The notes under the pieces were generated by a model. The model was not told where the DNA came from. It searched no databases and saw only the letters and a program-made list of their open reading frames with translations. This document shows positions 25,744-35,480 of a DNA stretch of 64,000 nucleotides, one piece after another; the first letter of the stretch is position 1; every line of letters begins with the position of its first letter. Where the stretch lies: the NCBI GenBank assembly GCA_937876985.1, contig CALEFT010000031.1:4035-68034 (forward strand), written 5' to 3'. Made by a program: the position numbers and the translations under genes. This DNA comes from an uncultured Clostridia bacterium (GTDB lineage: Bacteria; Bacillota; Clostridia; Saccharofermentanales; Saccharofermentanaceae).

Positions 25744-26805
25744 ATGAGCAAGGTAGTTCAAGTTAAAGATTTACTTATTGGTGGCGGGAATAGTGTTGTT
25801 ATTCAGTCCATGAACAACACTCTTACTAGTGATGTAAATGCTACACTTAATCAGATTAATGAATTATATGAAGCTGGATGTGAACTAACTAGAGTTGCTA
25901 TTCCTGATAAAGATCATGCTGAAGCATTGAAGGAGATTACCGCTAAGTCTCCAATTCCGGTTGTAGCAGATATACATTTTGACTATAAGCTTGCATTACT
26001 TGCAGCACAAAATGGCGCAGCTAAGATTAGAATTAACCCTGGCAATATCGGAGGCATGGATAATGTAATTAAAGTTGCAAACGAGTGTAAGAGCAGAAAT
26101 ATACCTATTCGAGTAGGAGTAAATTCAGGCTCTGTCGATAGGAAGATTCTAGAGAAGTATGGCGGCAAGGTTTGCTCAGATGCCTTAGTAGAAAGTGCCT
26201 TACAGGCTGTGAAAATGCTTGAGGATGCAGATTTTGATGATATTGTTATCTCGATTAAGTCGTCTAGTCCTAAGTTAACAATTGATAGTTATAGGAAGCT
26301 ATCAAGTGTTACAGACTATCCGCTTCATGTTGGAGTTACAGAAGCAGGTACTATCCGTGAAGGAATAATCAAGTCGGCAGTAGGAATTGGTGCGTTACTA
26401 TCGGAGGGTATAGGTGATACTATTCGCGTATCGCTTACAGGAAATCCAGTTGAAGAAGTATATGCAGCAATTAGTATCCTTAAGGCCCTAGACTTAAGAA
26501 CTGGCGGAGTGAAGTTTGTTTCTTGTCCGACATGTGGAAGAACTAGAGTAAATCTTATCGAACTTGCGACAGAAATAGAGAGAAGAATTTGTAGTTTACC
26601 ATATGATATTAAGGTTGCAGTAATGGGCTGTGCAGTAAACGGTCCAGGAGAAGCAAGGGATGCAGATATTGGAATTGCTGGTGGGGATAAAGAGTTCTTG
26701 CTTTTCGAGAAGGGCGAGATAATTCGAAAGATTCCTGAGGAAAATGTTGTAGAAGAATTTGTAGAGTGCGTAAAGAAGTTTGGGGAGAAGAAAAATGGTA
26801 TTTAA
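25744..26805 (+). CDS. ispG: 4-hydroxy-3-methylbut-2-en-1-yl diphosphate synthase (flavodoxin)
   Basis: Penultimate step of the MEP pathway, a [4Fe-4S] enzyme. The 353-residue protein has an N-terminal TIM barrel (VVIQSMNNTLTSDV, ADIHFDYKLAL, IRINPGNIG) and a C-terminal Fe-S domain with FVSCPTCGRT and VAVMGCAVNGPGEA. GGGGG precedes the ATG by seven bases. The end overlaps the polC start by 11 bases. Confidence 0.97.
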   Translation: MSKVVQVKDLLIGGGNSVVIQSMNNTLTSDVNATLNQINELYEAGCELTRVAIPDKDHAEALKEITAKSPIPVVADIHFDYKLALLAAQNGAAKIRINPGNIGGMDNVIKVANECKSRNIPIRVGVNSGSVDRKILEKYGGKVCSDALVESALQAVKMLEDADFDDIVISIKSSSPKLTIDSYRKLSSVTDYPLHVGVTEAGTIREGIIKSAVGIGALLSEGIGDTIRVSLTGNPVEEVYAAISILKALDLRTGGVKFVSCPTCGRTRVNLIELATEIERRICSLPYDIKVAVMGCAVNGPGEARDADIGIAGGDKEFLLFEKGEIIRKIPEENVVEEFVECVKKFGEKKNGI

Positions 26806-29800
26806 GTTGAGTGACTTGTACAGATTTGACACTGAAATTGGTTCTTTGATATCAGAGATAAACGTTACTTCAATTGAGAAATACGATGATAAAAACTTAC
26901 TGAAAATTTCTATAGACTCAGATTCTATTGGTGATACCAAGGTTTTGTCTGATGTAGCAAAAGCAATGCAGGCAGGCATGGGGTGTTCAGTTGTATTTGA
27001 TTTGGGCTTTATTGGTGTGCCTTTGTCGTCAAACATTGATAGAGTAAGAAGCTATCTACTAATTGAAGCGAACAAGGCTATTGTTGATTTGGTGTGCCCG
27101 TTAGACTATATTTCTGGAATTAATGTAGAAGTCTTTGCAAATGAAGAAAGACTTGTGTTCGAGCTTGTTGCAAATAGTTATTTGGATAAGGATAAAAAGC
27201 AAGAAATCAGAGCTAGAGTTGATTCCTTGTTGAAGATGATGTTCTCTGAAAGCTCAGTTTTGTTCTCTTTCAGAATTGTTCAAGAGAATGAGACTAGAGT
27301 ATTCTCCATGAATGATTTTCTTGGTCAAGCAAATTTGGAACAGGCAGAATATGAGAGACAACATCCAGAATATAAGGAGCTAATTAAGGCAAACAAAGAG
27401 AATGCGGAGAAGAAGGCTTCTAAGAAGAAGGCTAAGACGCAGTGTGCCAAGGCTGATGAGGACAAGCCTTTGTCTAAGGATTCGTGGGAATATAAGGCAA
27501 TGGAGCAAAAGAAGCTCTTCCAAGAGACTAACAAGGAAGACTTCAAGAAGAATGCGCAGAATATTTCTCAAGAGAAGATTATTAGCGGCAGAGTAAGAAA
27601 GAATGTACAGACAAAGAAGATTGCTGATGTTCGTTTTACTGATAAGGAACTCAATGTAGAGGGTTTTGTAAAGATTACAGAAGACCCAAGACTTACTAAG
27701 ACAGGTAAATCTGTAATTGTAAAACTTGTGATTTTTGACGACACTTCAGGTATTTCTGCTATTGGATTTGTTGATCCAAGTGAAGCGGATGCTTTTGAAG
27801 CGAGGTTTAAGAAGGGTGGCTATGCTGGCGTACAAGGTGAGCTTACTACTGTAGATAACGAGATTGGAATTAAGGTGTCTGGTCTATATGAGATAGAAAA
27901 ACCGAAGTCTCGTGAGGATATTTGTGAATATAAGCGTGTTGAGCTTCATGCACATACGAAGTTCAGCGAGAAGGATGCTGTCATTAATCCTGATGATTTG
28001 ATGAAGACTGCTGCAAGATTTGGTCACAGGGCGTGCGCCGTTACTGACCACGGTGTTGTGCAGGCTTTCCCAGATGTAGTTAATGCTTCTAAGAAGCTTA
28101 CTGTTGGCGATTCAGAAGAGAAGTTTAAGGCGATTTTGGGAATGGAGGGCTATCTTGTAGATGACGGCCCTACAGTTTGCTATAACCTTGACATCGAGCC
28201 AGAAAGCAAGAAGTGTATTGGTTCTATTTGCTCTATTGCAATTAAGACTAGTGGCTTTGATTCATGTGAGGATGATATAGAGACTATCGTAATCAAGAAG
28301 TATTTGCTTAAGGGATATAAGCCTGTTAAGCCAGTAGAAGAAGGTGAATCTAGCGAAGAGGCGAACGAATTCTCTTCTAAGGATATCGACAGAAGTCTCT
28401 GGAATCCTGGTGAGTTTGAAGGCTATGACAAGGTTACAGGAATGTCTACTGATATTGTAATCAAGGAAGAATATGTGCCTTCTATTTCCGAAGAGTATCC
28501 TACTAGTATCACTTATGCCCCAGAGTTTGAGAATTTTGAACTAGAGTATGCGCTTAATGAGGATGGTTCTTTTGCTTCTGAGCCTATTGTGCCAGATACT
28601 ATCGAATATGAATATTTTGGAACCTTCGAAGCTCGCGTCTCTCCCGAAAAGTATTCCGGCAGCGGAATTCCAGTAGATTCCTATTGGAAGGCAAAGCAGG
28701 CTCTTGATTTTATAGGGGATGCTTATGTTTGTGGTAGCGATATTTTCCAGATATTAGACTTCCTTCGTAAGGCGGGCTTTAACATAAATATTGAGGAGCA
28801 TGAGTTCTATAGACAAAAGTTTCTGATGAATGCTATTGATCTTAATCTCGACGAGTCAATTGAGTCATTGAAGGTTGATTTGACTTTGGATAGAGATTTG
28901 GATAGCGAAGCATTTAATGAAGCCCAAAAGGTCATTGACTATATTCTTTCTAAGGGTACTACTGATCCATATGAGATTAATAATATGGCAGGCCACTATT
29001 CGCTTGAGCAAATCAAAGCGAAGAAGACAGCCACTTATCATATTGTATTGTTAGCAAGAAATAATCTTGGACTATACAATATGTATAGATTGGTATCAGA
29101 GTCTCATGTAAATTATTTTGCTTTTAGACCGAGAATGCCACTTAGCCTTCTTAGATACTTTGGTTCTTCACTTATCATCGGTAGTGCTTGTGAGCGTGGA
29201 GAAGTATTTAGGTATTTGCTAGATGCTTTTGAAGCTTGTGGTAGAGATATCGACAAGACATATGAGATGGCAATTAGTGACAAGAAGTTCATAAATATTG
29301 TCTCTCGCTATGATTATCTAGAGATTCAGCCAATTACGAACAATATGTTCATGACAAGAGAAAGTAAGAACATTCCAATTCCTCTTTCTGTTGCTAATCT
29401 CTATGATCTTAACAAGCTTATTGTGCGCCTAGCCGATAAGTTTGAAATGATTTGCTGTGCTACTACTGACGCACACTTCTTAGATATGAAGGATGAGCGC
29501 TTCAGACGATATATGCTTATGGATATGGGTTATTCTGATGCTGAAGAGCAGGCGTCGCTATATTTCAGAACGACTAGTGAGATGCTAGACGAATTCTCAT
29601 ATCTAGGCGAGGAAAAGGCACTAGAAGTAGTAGTTACAAATACAAATTATGTTGCAGACAAGATTGAATATGGACTTAAGCCATTCCCAGATGGTACATA
29701 TCCACCAATCATTGCAACAGCTGCTTGTGATGTTCGCGACATTACTTGGACAAAGGCAAACAAGTTATATAGACATAATGGCGTTATGAATGAGCTGGTA

Positions 29801-31603
29801 AAGGAAAGACTTGAGAAGGAGCTTAAGTCTATTATCGGTAATGGCTTTGCTATCATGTACTATATTGCATACCGACTAGTAAAGAAGTCTAATAACGACG
29901 GATACATTGTAGGCTCGAGAGGCTCCGTTGGCTCTTCTCTAGTTGCTACTATGTGTGGAATCTCGGAGGTAAATCCACTTCCTCCACATCATCGTTGTCC
30001 TAAGTGTAATTATACTGAGTTCAACAATACTGGTGAATATGGTTCTGGCTATGACCTTCCAGAGAGAAACTGTCCTTGCTGCGATACTCCTATGGTTTGC
30101 GATGGACAGGATATTCCATTTGAGACTTTCCTTGGCTTCTTCGGAGACAAGCAGCCAGATATCGATCTTAACTTCTCAAGTATTTACCAGCCAAGAGCAC
30201 ATAAGTATGTTGAGTATTTGTTCGGTAAGGCACATACATTTAGAGCAGGTACTATCGGTACATATGCTGATAAAAATGCCAGAATGATTGCAAATAAAAT
30301 TGCCTTGTCACGCAATGAGACAATTACTAGAGCGCAGATGGAATTCATGACATACGGAATCGAAGGTGTAAAGAGAACTACATCTCAGCATCCGGGCGGA
30401 ATCGTAGTAGTTCCAAAGGAGATGGATGTATATGAATTTACTCCAATTCAATTCCCGGCCAACAAGGTCAATTGCGGAATTATTACTACGCACTTCGACT
30501 TCAATGCGATGCACGATACTATCCTAAAGCTTGATATTCTTGGACATGCAGACCCTACTGTGCTTCGTATGCTACACGAGCTTACAGAAGTAGATGTTCG
30601 CAACATTCCTATTCCAGAACCACGAGTAATGAGCTTACTAGAATCTACTGATGCACTAGGCTTTGATATTAACGATACAGATTCAGGTTCAGCGACACTT
30701 GGATTATCCGAGCTTGGTACTGACATGGCTCGCAACATGATTAAGGAAGCTTCTCCAAGACATTTCTACGACCTAGTTCAGCTAATGGGTCTGTCTCATG
30801 GTACAGACGTATGGACTGGAAATGCACAGGACTTGATTCGTGAAGGAATCTGTGACCTTAATTCAGTAATCGGTTGTCGTGACTCCATCATGACAAGACT
30901 TATCTATTGGGGACTTCCAAATAAGGATTCCTTCGACATTATGGAGAAGGTTCGTAAGGGTAAGGGTCTATCAGAAGAGCACGAGAAACTTATGAGAGAC
31001 AATAATGTTCCTGATTGGTACATCGATTCTTGTAAGAAGATTAAGTACATGTTCCCGAAGGCTCACGCAGCTGCATATTGTATCTCTACACTTCGAGTTG
31101 CGTGGTTCAAGGTCTACTACCCAGAAGAGTATTACTGCGCATTCTTCACAATTCGTGGAGAAGAATTCAAGGCCGAAGAAATGTGCTTTGGCTGGGACGA
31201 AGTAAAAAAGAACAGAATCGCAGCAGACGAGGCGCGTAAGCAAGACGACAACCCAAAGAATAAGTCGAGGTATTATCTTTTCGAGTTAGTCGAGGAAATG
31301 TACGCAAGAGGCATTACCTTCGAGCCAATCTCTCTCGAAAAGTCTCACGCCACCCACTTCGTCAAGGTTGGACCGAAGCGAATCTTGCCGCCGCTATCTT
31401 CAATTACCGCGATTTCAGATGCAATGGCAGAGTCTATTACTAAGGCGAGGGAAGAGAAGCCATTCGCACATAAGGAGGACTTGCTCAACAGAACGCTTCT
31501 AGGCAAGGCAGCACTTGAGGTTCTAGAGAACTATCCTGGCGATTTGCTCAAGGGACTTCCAGATAGTCAGCAGATGGATTTGTTTGAAATCTTTGGTATA
31601 TAA
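26795..31603 (+). CDS. polC: DNA polymerase III alpha subunit, PolC type, with a degenerate exonuclease domain
   Basis: Replicative polymerase of Firmicutes. The 1602-residue protein is longer than the usual 1430-1460. In order: N-terminal domain, a Lys-rich linker (about 200-270), OB fold (about 285-370), PHP part one with ELHAHTKFSEKDAV, an exonuclease-like insert (about 465-730), PHP part two, and the polymerase core with GSRGSVGSSLVAT, the zinc cysteines CPKCNYTEF and CPCCDTP, and DIDLNFS. The PHP metal residues look intact. In the exonuclease part the motif D-x-E-T-T-G reads AIKTSG (A482, K484), HNAxFD reads GSDIFQ (647-652), and no His-x5-Asp is found, so proofreading should be lost here. 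A long acidic insertion of about 100 residues separates exo motifs I and II. The ATG at 26795 follows GGGGAG. Confidence 0.95.
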   Translation: MVFKLSDLYRFDTEIGSLISEINVTSIEKYDDKNLLKISIDSDSIGDTKVLSDVAKAMQAGMGCSVVFDLGFIGVPLSSNIDRVRSYLLIEANKAIVDLVCPLDYISGINVEVFANEERLVFELVANSYLDKDKKQEIRARVDSLLKMMFSESSVLFSFRIVQENETRVFSMNDFLGQANLEQAEYERQHPEYKELIKANKENAEKKASKKKAKTQCAKADEDKPLSKDSWEYKAMEQKKLFQETNKEDFKKNAQNISQEKIISGRVRKNVQTKKIADVRFTDKELNVEGFVKITEDPRLTKTGKSVIVKLVIFDDTSGISAIGFVDPSEADAFEARFKKGGYAGVQGELTTVDNEIGIKVSGLYEIEKPKSREDICEYKRVELHAHTKFSEKDAVINPDDLMKTAARFGHRACAVTDHGVVQAFPDVVNASKKLTVGDSEEKFKAILGMEGYLVDDGPTVCYNLDIEPESKKCIGSICSIAIKTSGFDSCEDDIETIVIKKYLLKGYKPVKPVEEGESSEEANEFSSKDIDRSLWNPGEFEGYDKVTGMSTDIVIKEEYVPSISEEYPTSITYAPEFENFELEYALNEDGSFASEPIVPDTIEYEYFGTFEARVSPEKYSGSGIPVDSYWKAKQALDFIGDAYVCGSDIFQILDFLRKAGFNINIEEHEFYRQKFLMNAIDLNLDESIESLKVDLTLDRDLDSEAFNEAQKVIDYILSKGTTDPYEINNMAGHYSLEQIKAKKTATYHIVLLARNNLGLYNMYRLVSESHVNYFAFRPRMPLSLLRYFGSSLIIGSACERGEVFRYLLDAFEACGRDIDKTYEMAISDKKFINIVSRYDYLEIQPITNNMFMTRESKNIPIPLSVANLYDLNKLIVRLADKFEMICCATTDAHFLDMKDERFRRYMLMDMGYSDAEEQASLYFRTTSEMLDEFSYLGEEKALEVVVTNTNYVADKIEYGLKPFPDGTYPPIIATAACDVRDITWTKANKLYRHNGVMNELVKERLEKELKSIIGNGFAIMYYIAYRLVKKSNNDGYIVGSRGSVGSSLVATMCGISEVNPLPPHHRCPKCNYTEFNNTGEYGSGYDLPERNCPCCDTPMVCDGQDIPFETFLGFFGDKQPDIDLNFSSIYQPRAHKYVEYLFGKAHTFRAGTIGTYADKNARMIANKIALSRNETITRAQMEFMTYGIEGVKRTTSQHPGGIVVVPKEMDVYEFTPIQFPANKVNCGIITTHFDFNAMHDTILKLDILGHADPTVLRMLHELTEVDVRNIPIPEPRVMSLLESTDALGFDINDTDSGSATLGLSELGTDMARNMIKEASPRHFYDLVQLMGLSHGTDVWTGNAQDLIREGICDLNSVIGCRDSIMTRLIYWGLPNKDSFDIMEKVRKGKGLSEEHEKLMRDNNVPDWYIDSCKKIKYMFPKAHAAAYCISTLRVAWFKVYYPEEYYCAFFTIRGEEFKAEEMCFGWDEVKKNRIAADEARKQDDNPKNKSRYYLFELVEEMYARGITFEPISLEKSHATHFVKVGPKRILPPLSSITAISDAMAESITKAREEKPFAHKEDLLNRTLLGKAALEVLENYPGDLLKGLPDSQQMDLFEIFGI

Positions 31604-31625
31604 GAAGTTGAAGGAATAATAAGAG

Positions 31626-33881
31626 ATGTCAACGACTGCAACAGTGTTGCTTCGCAAGTCGGTTCGCAACACGGATATTGAATATACATATATAGTACCA
31701 GAAGACCTAGAAGGCCAAATTCTTGTAGGTCAGCTTGTTGATGTGCCTTTTGGAAAAGGAAATACTCTAGTAAAAGGCATAGTTACATCTCTTACAAAAG
31801 ATTCTTGTGTAGATACTAGTAAGCTTAAGAGAATAAACTCAATTATCGACAAGGTTTGCGTAATGAATGAGGACCAGATGAAATTAGTGGCCTTCATGAA
31901 GACAAATTATGTTTGCACCTCTGGCGATGCAATTTCTTTAATGGTTCCAACGACAGTAGCAGACCACAAGAACAAGAAGGTCCGAGTAGCAAGCATCAAG
32001 AATCGCGACGATGTAATGAAGGCATTAGAAGGAAATAGTATTCGTAGCAACCTACAGATAAATATTCTATCTTTGCTTCTCGATAAGGATAATTATTTGG
32101 TGTCAAGTCTTCTTGCTGACTCTGGTGCAAGCAATACACAGCTAACTGCGCTCAAGAACAAGGGCTTGATAAACGTAAACTTGGTCGAAGACGAATCAGA
32201 AACAGCTACTATCAATAAGGATAATCAAAGCATCAATGAGAAGTTTACGATTGAGCATCAGCTTAATCTAGACCAGCAAAACGCAGTTGACAAAATTACA
32301 GCAAAATCCGACAAGGCGCGCACATTCCTTCTTCATGGAATCACTGGAAGCGGCAAGACGGAAGTATACTTAAGTTCAGCAAATGCTTTTTTAGAGAGGG
32401 GAGAGAGCGTACTTTATCTCGTTCCAGAAATCTCTCTTACTCCGCAGACAATTAATTGGCTTCGCGGCAGGTTCAGCGAGTGCATTGCAATTTTGCATAG
32501 TAGGCTCACAGACAAGGAACGCTACATCGAGTGGGACAAAATTCGCAGGGGCAAGGCCAGAATTGTAGTCGGCGCAAGAAGTGCGATTTTTGCTCCTATA
32601 CAAAACCTAAAGCTAATAATTATCGACGAAGAACACGACAGCTCCTACCGCTCCGAAAAGCATCCGAACTACTCAACAAGAACGGTTGCACTTGCTAGAG
32701 CTAGATATACAGGCGCTACGGTTGTCCTAGGCTCTGCGACGCCTTCGATTGAGACATACTATGCTGCACAAAATGGCTATTACGAACTAATTGAGCTCAA
32801 AAACCGAGCAAACCCGAATGCCAGACTTCCGAAGGTCAATATTATCGACATGAAGCAGCAAGTCAAGCTTGGATTCGGAGAAATCATTTCCAAACCGCTC
32901 ATGGACAAGATGAAGGAGCAGCTATCTCTAGATAAGCAAGTAATTTTGTTCCTTAATAGACGAGGCCTTAAGCGTAATCTGATATGCAATGATTGTGGAG
33001 AGTCACTATTTTGTCCATCTTGTTCTGTTGCTATGACAATGCACAGAGGTCGTTTCTCCTCTGAGAAAAATATGATTTGCCACTACTGCGGCCACATCGC
33101 GCCACTATCCGAAGTGAAATGCACTAGCTGTGGCTCTAGCAAATTTACATCCATTGGCTTTGGCACAGAGCAGCTAGAAGACTTCTTGAAGAAGACACTT
33201 CCAGCTTATAAGGTGCTTAGAATGGATCAAGATACGACAATTGGCCAAGGTGCGCACGAAAGAATCCTCGAAGCCTTCAGAGAACATGATGCTTCGATAC
33301 TAATCGGCACACAAATGATTGCCAAAGGGCACGACTTCCCAGATGTAACAGTAGTCGGCATCATCGACACAGATATGATGCTTTCTAGCCCAGACTTCCG
33401 CGCTTCCGAAAGAGCTTTCCAGCTAATCACACAAAGCTCTGGAAGAGCAGGCCGAGACATAAATCCTGGAGAAGTGTTTATCCAAACATATAAGCCTAAC
33501 AATATCATCATTCGCCACGCTGCAGTTCAGGATTATAAAAGCTTTTACAATGCACAGATAGTCTATCGAGAAGACATTAATTTACCACCATTCAAAGCAA
33601 TCGGTGAACTAATGATTTCTTCATCTAGCGAACAGGATTTGGAAGAGAAAACACAAATCCTATATAAATATTTGCGTGATTTCCTTTCAGTTCAGGACAT
33701 AAGTCATGGCTTTGAATTATATGGACCAATGGAAGCACCAATCTATGAACTTAGAGAACGATATCGTAACATCTTTAAGATCAAGGCAAAGACAAAATCT
33801 GCGCTTAACCAAGTATTTGCACAAGTAATAAAGGATTTTGATTACAAGGTGTTCCAGTTAAGCTTTGATGCTGATAAATAG
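31626..33881 (+). CDS. priA: Primosomal protein N' (replication restart helicase)
   Basis: Restarts stalled forks by loading the replicative helicase. The 751-residue protein has a short N-terminal DNA-binding domain, the helicase P-loop GITGSGKTEVY, DEEHD, the two zinc clusters CNDCGESLFCPSC and CHYCGH...CTSCGSS, and C-terminal motifs GTQMIAKGHDFP and SGRAGR. The ribosome binding site (AAGGA) is modest. It opens the conserved priA-def-fmt-rsmB-rlmN series. Confidence 0.96.
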   Translation: MSTTATVLLRKSVRNTDIEYTYIVPEDLEGQILVGQLVDVPFGKGNTLVKGIVTSLTKDSCVDTSKLKRINSIIDKVCVMNEDQMKLVAFMKTNYVCTSGDAISLMVPTTVADHKNKKVRVASIKNRDDVMKALEGNSIRSNLQINILSLLLDKDNYLVSSLLADSGASNTQLTALKNKGLINVNLVEDESETATINKDNQSINEKFTIEHQLNLDQQNAVDKITAKSDKARTFLLHGITGSGKTEVYLSSANAFLERGESVLYLVPEISLTPQTINWLRGRFSECIAILHSRLTDKERYIEWDKIRRGKARIVVGARSAIFAPIQNLKLIIIDEEHDSSYRSEKHPNYSTRTVALARARYTGATVVLGSATPSIETYYAAQNGYYELIELKNRANPNARLPKVNIIDMKQQVKLGFGEIISKPLMDKMKEQLSLDKQVILFLNRRGLKRNLICNDCGESLFCPSCSVAMTMHRGRFSSEKNMICHYCGHIAPLSEVKCTSCGSSKFTSIGFGTEQLEDFLKKTLPAYKVLRMDQDTTIGQGAHERILEAFREHDASILIGTQMIAKGHDFPDVTVVGIIDTDMMLSSPDFRASERAFQLITQSSGRAGRDINPGEVFIQTYKPNNIIIRHAAVQDYKSFYNAQIVYREDINLPPFKAIGELMISSSSEQDLEEKTQILYKYLRDFLSVQDISHGFELYGPMEAPIYELRERYRNIFKIKAKTKSALNQVFAQVIKDFDYKVFQLSFDADK

Positions 33882-33903
33882 TGACAGCCTCTGGTTTACA
33901 AAG

Positions 33904-33934
33904 CGGTATCAGAAATCAGCAAATTTCAATACCG
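33904..33934 (+). other. Hairpin between priA and def
   Basis: CGGTAT/ATACCG and, inside it, GAAAT/ATTTC pair around a CAGCAA loop. No T-run follows, so it is not a standard terminator; it could be an RNA stability or binding element. Confidence 0.35.
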
Positions 33935-33979
33935 ATGTTCAAACCCACAAAAATCGTGAAGAGGCACTTTATTAATTAA

Positions 33980-33990
33980 TGTGATAAAAT
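33980..33990 (+). promoter_or_regulatory. Possible extended -10 promoter for def
   Basis: TGTGATAAAAT at 33980-33990 matches the TGTGATA-type -10 seen at several other sites in the window. The -35 region is not convincing. Confidence 0.4.
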
Positions 33991-34021
33991 AAGGTGTTAA
34001 AAAATATATTTGAGGTGAATT

Positions 34022-34492
34022 ATGGCATTAAGAAATATTGTTGTTGAAGGTGACGAGTTGCTTCGTAAGGTTTCTAGACCAGTTGACGAGATTACTCCAA
34101 GAATTTTGACTTTGCTTGATGATATGGCAGATACGATGTATTACGAGAATAGAGGAATTGGTATTGCTGCTCCTCAGGTTGGCGTGCTAAGAAGGATTTT
34201 TGTCATTGATGTTGGTGACGAGCATGGCAAGATGGAGTTTATTAATCCGGAGATTATTCTTAGAGAGGGAACTCAGGTTTTCGAGGAGGGCTGTTTGTCT
34301 GTTCCTGGTAAGGCTGCTCGTGTTGAAAGACCAGCTAGAGTTGTAATTAAGGCTCTTAATCGTGATGGTGAAGAATTTACTGTTGATGCAACTGAGCTTT
34401 TGGCAGTATGTATTTGCCATGAGTACGATCACCTTGATGGAATTCTTTATATCGATAAGGCGATTGATGGAGAGATTTTCTCTGTAGAATAA
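34022..34492 (+). CDS. def: Peptide deformylase
   Basis: Removes the formyl group from new proteins. All three motifs are present: GIGIAAPQVG, EGCLSVPG (metal Cys) and HEYDHLDG (metal His pair and catalytic Glu-type position). The third motif reads HEYDH where HExxH is the rule, which fits. The 156-residue length is normal. GAGGTG lies six bases before the ATG. fmt follows after 19 bases. Confidence 0.97.
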   Translation: MALRNIVVEGDELLRKVSRPVDEITPRILTLLDDMADTMYYENRGIGIAAPQVGVLRRIFVIDVGDEHGKMEFINPEIILREGTQVFEEGCLSVPGKAARVERPARVVIKALNRDGEEFTVDATELLAVCICHEYDHLDGILYIDKAIDGEIFSVE

Positions 34493-34511
34493 GTGTTGAG
34501 GTGGCTTTGTA

Positions 34512-35471
34512 ATGCTGAAGATATGTTTTATGGGCACTCCTAATTTTGCTCTTGAGAGCTTGAAGGCCCTTGTAGAAAGTAATAAGTATGAAGTGGTTTT
34601 GTGTGTGATGCAGCCAGACAAGCCAGTTGGTAGAAAGAAGATTATTACTGCTCCTCCTACGAAGCAGTATGCTCTAGAACATAATATTGAAGTGTATCAG
34701 CCAGACAGCATGCGTACTGATGAGGCTTTTGAGACTATATCGAGTGCAAACCCAGATTTGATTGTCACTGCTGCATATGGAAAGATTCTTCCTAAGAGAA
34801 TTCTTGATATTCCAAGGCTTGGCTCAATCAATGTTCACGCATCTCTTTTGCCAAAGTATCGCGGTGCTTCTCCGATTCATTATTCTATTTTGAATGGCGA
34901 TGAGAGAACTGGTGTTACTATTATGAACATGGATGAGGGTATGGACACAGGTGACATTCTTGTTTCTGAATCCATGGAGATTGATGAGAATATTCATATT
35001 GATGAGCTTAGCGATAAGCTAGCTGTTCTCGGTGCGAATTTGCTTCTTAATAATCTTGATAGCATTATCGAGGGCAAGATTACTCCAATTAAGCAGGACG
35101 AGGCTCTTGTTACTATGACATATCCGATTAGCTCAGATATGGGTGAGTTTTCTTTTGACCAGGATGCGATTTCTATTCATAACAAGGTTCGAGCACTTAG
35201 CTCTTGGCCTGGTGCATATACGCTTATTGGCGAATCGAAGTTTAAGATTTATGCAACTCACATTGTAAACGAAGACGATATAAACGCGCTTAATATTGAT
35301 GATATTGATTCGTACTCGAATGGTACGATTCTTAAGGCGAAGAAGGGCGATTTGTTTATCAAGTGTGGTAATGGGGTTATTGCAATTGATGAGCTTCAGG
35401 TTCCTGGCGGTAAGAGGCTTAAGGCGATTGACTGCGCTCATAATTTTAAGGTCGGCAGTAAACTAGGATAA
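34512..35471 (+). CDS. fmt: Methionyl-tRNA formyltransferase
   Basis: Formylates initiator Met-tRNA using 10-formyl-THF. The 319-residue protein has CFMGTPNFALESL at the start, the catalytic block INVHASLLPKYRGASPIHYSILNGD and GVTIMNMDEGMDTGDIL, then the C-terminal tRNA-binding barrel. The pairing with def matches their linked roles at both ends of the formyl cycle. Confidence 0.97.
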   Translation: MLKICFMGTPNFALESLKALVESNKYEVVLCVMQPDKPVGRKKIITAPPTKQYALEHNIEVYQPDSMRTDEAFETISSANPDLIVTAAYGKILPKRILDIPRLGSINVHASLLPKYRGASPIHYSILNGDERTGVTIMNMDEGMDTGDILVSESMEIDENIHIDELSDKLAVLGANLLLNNLDSIIEGKITPIKQDEALVTMTYPISSDMGEFSFDQDAISIHNKVRALSSWPGAYTLIGESKFKIYATHIVNEDDINALNIDDIDSYSNGTILKAKKGDLFIKCGNGVIAIDELQVPGGKRLKAIDCAHNFKVGSKLG

Positions 35472-35480
35472 TGGTGGCAA

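Noticed and set aside
28327..28610. Frameshift or chimera inside polC
   Set aside because: The acidic insertion is unlike PolC, but the frame stays open, codon use is unchanged, and recognisable PolC sequence continues on both sides in the same frame.
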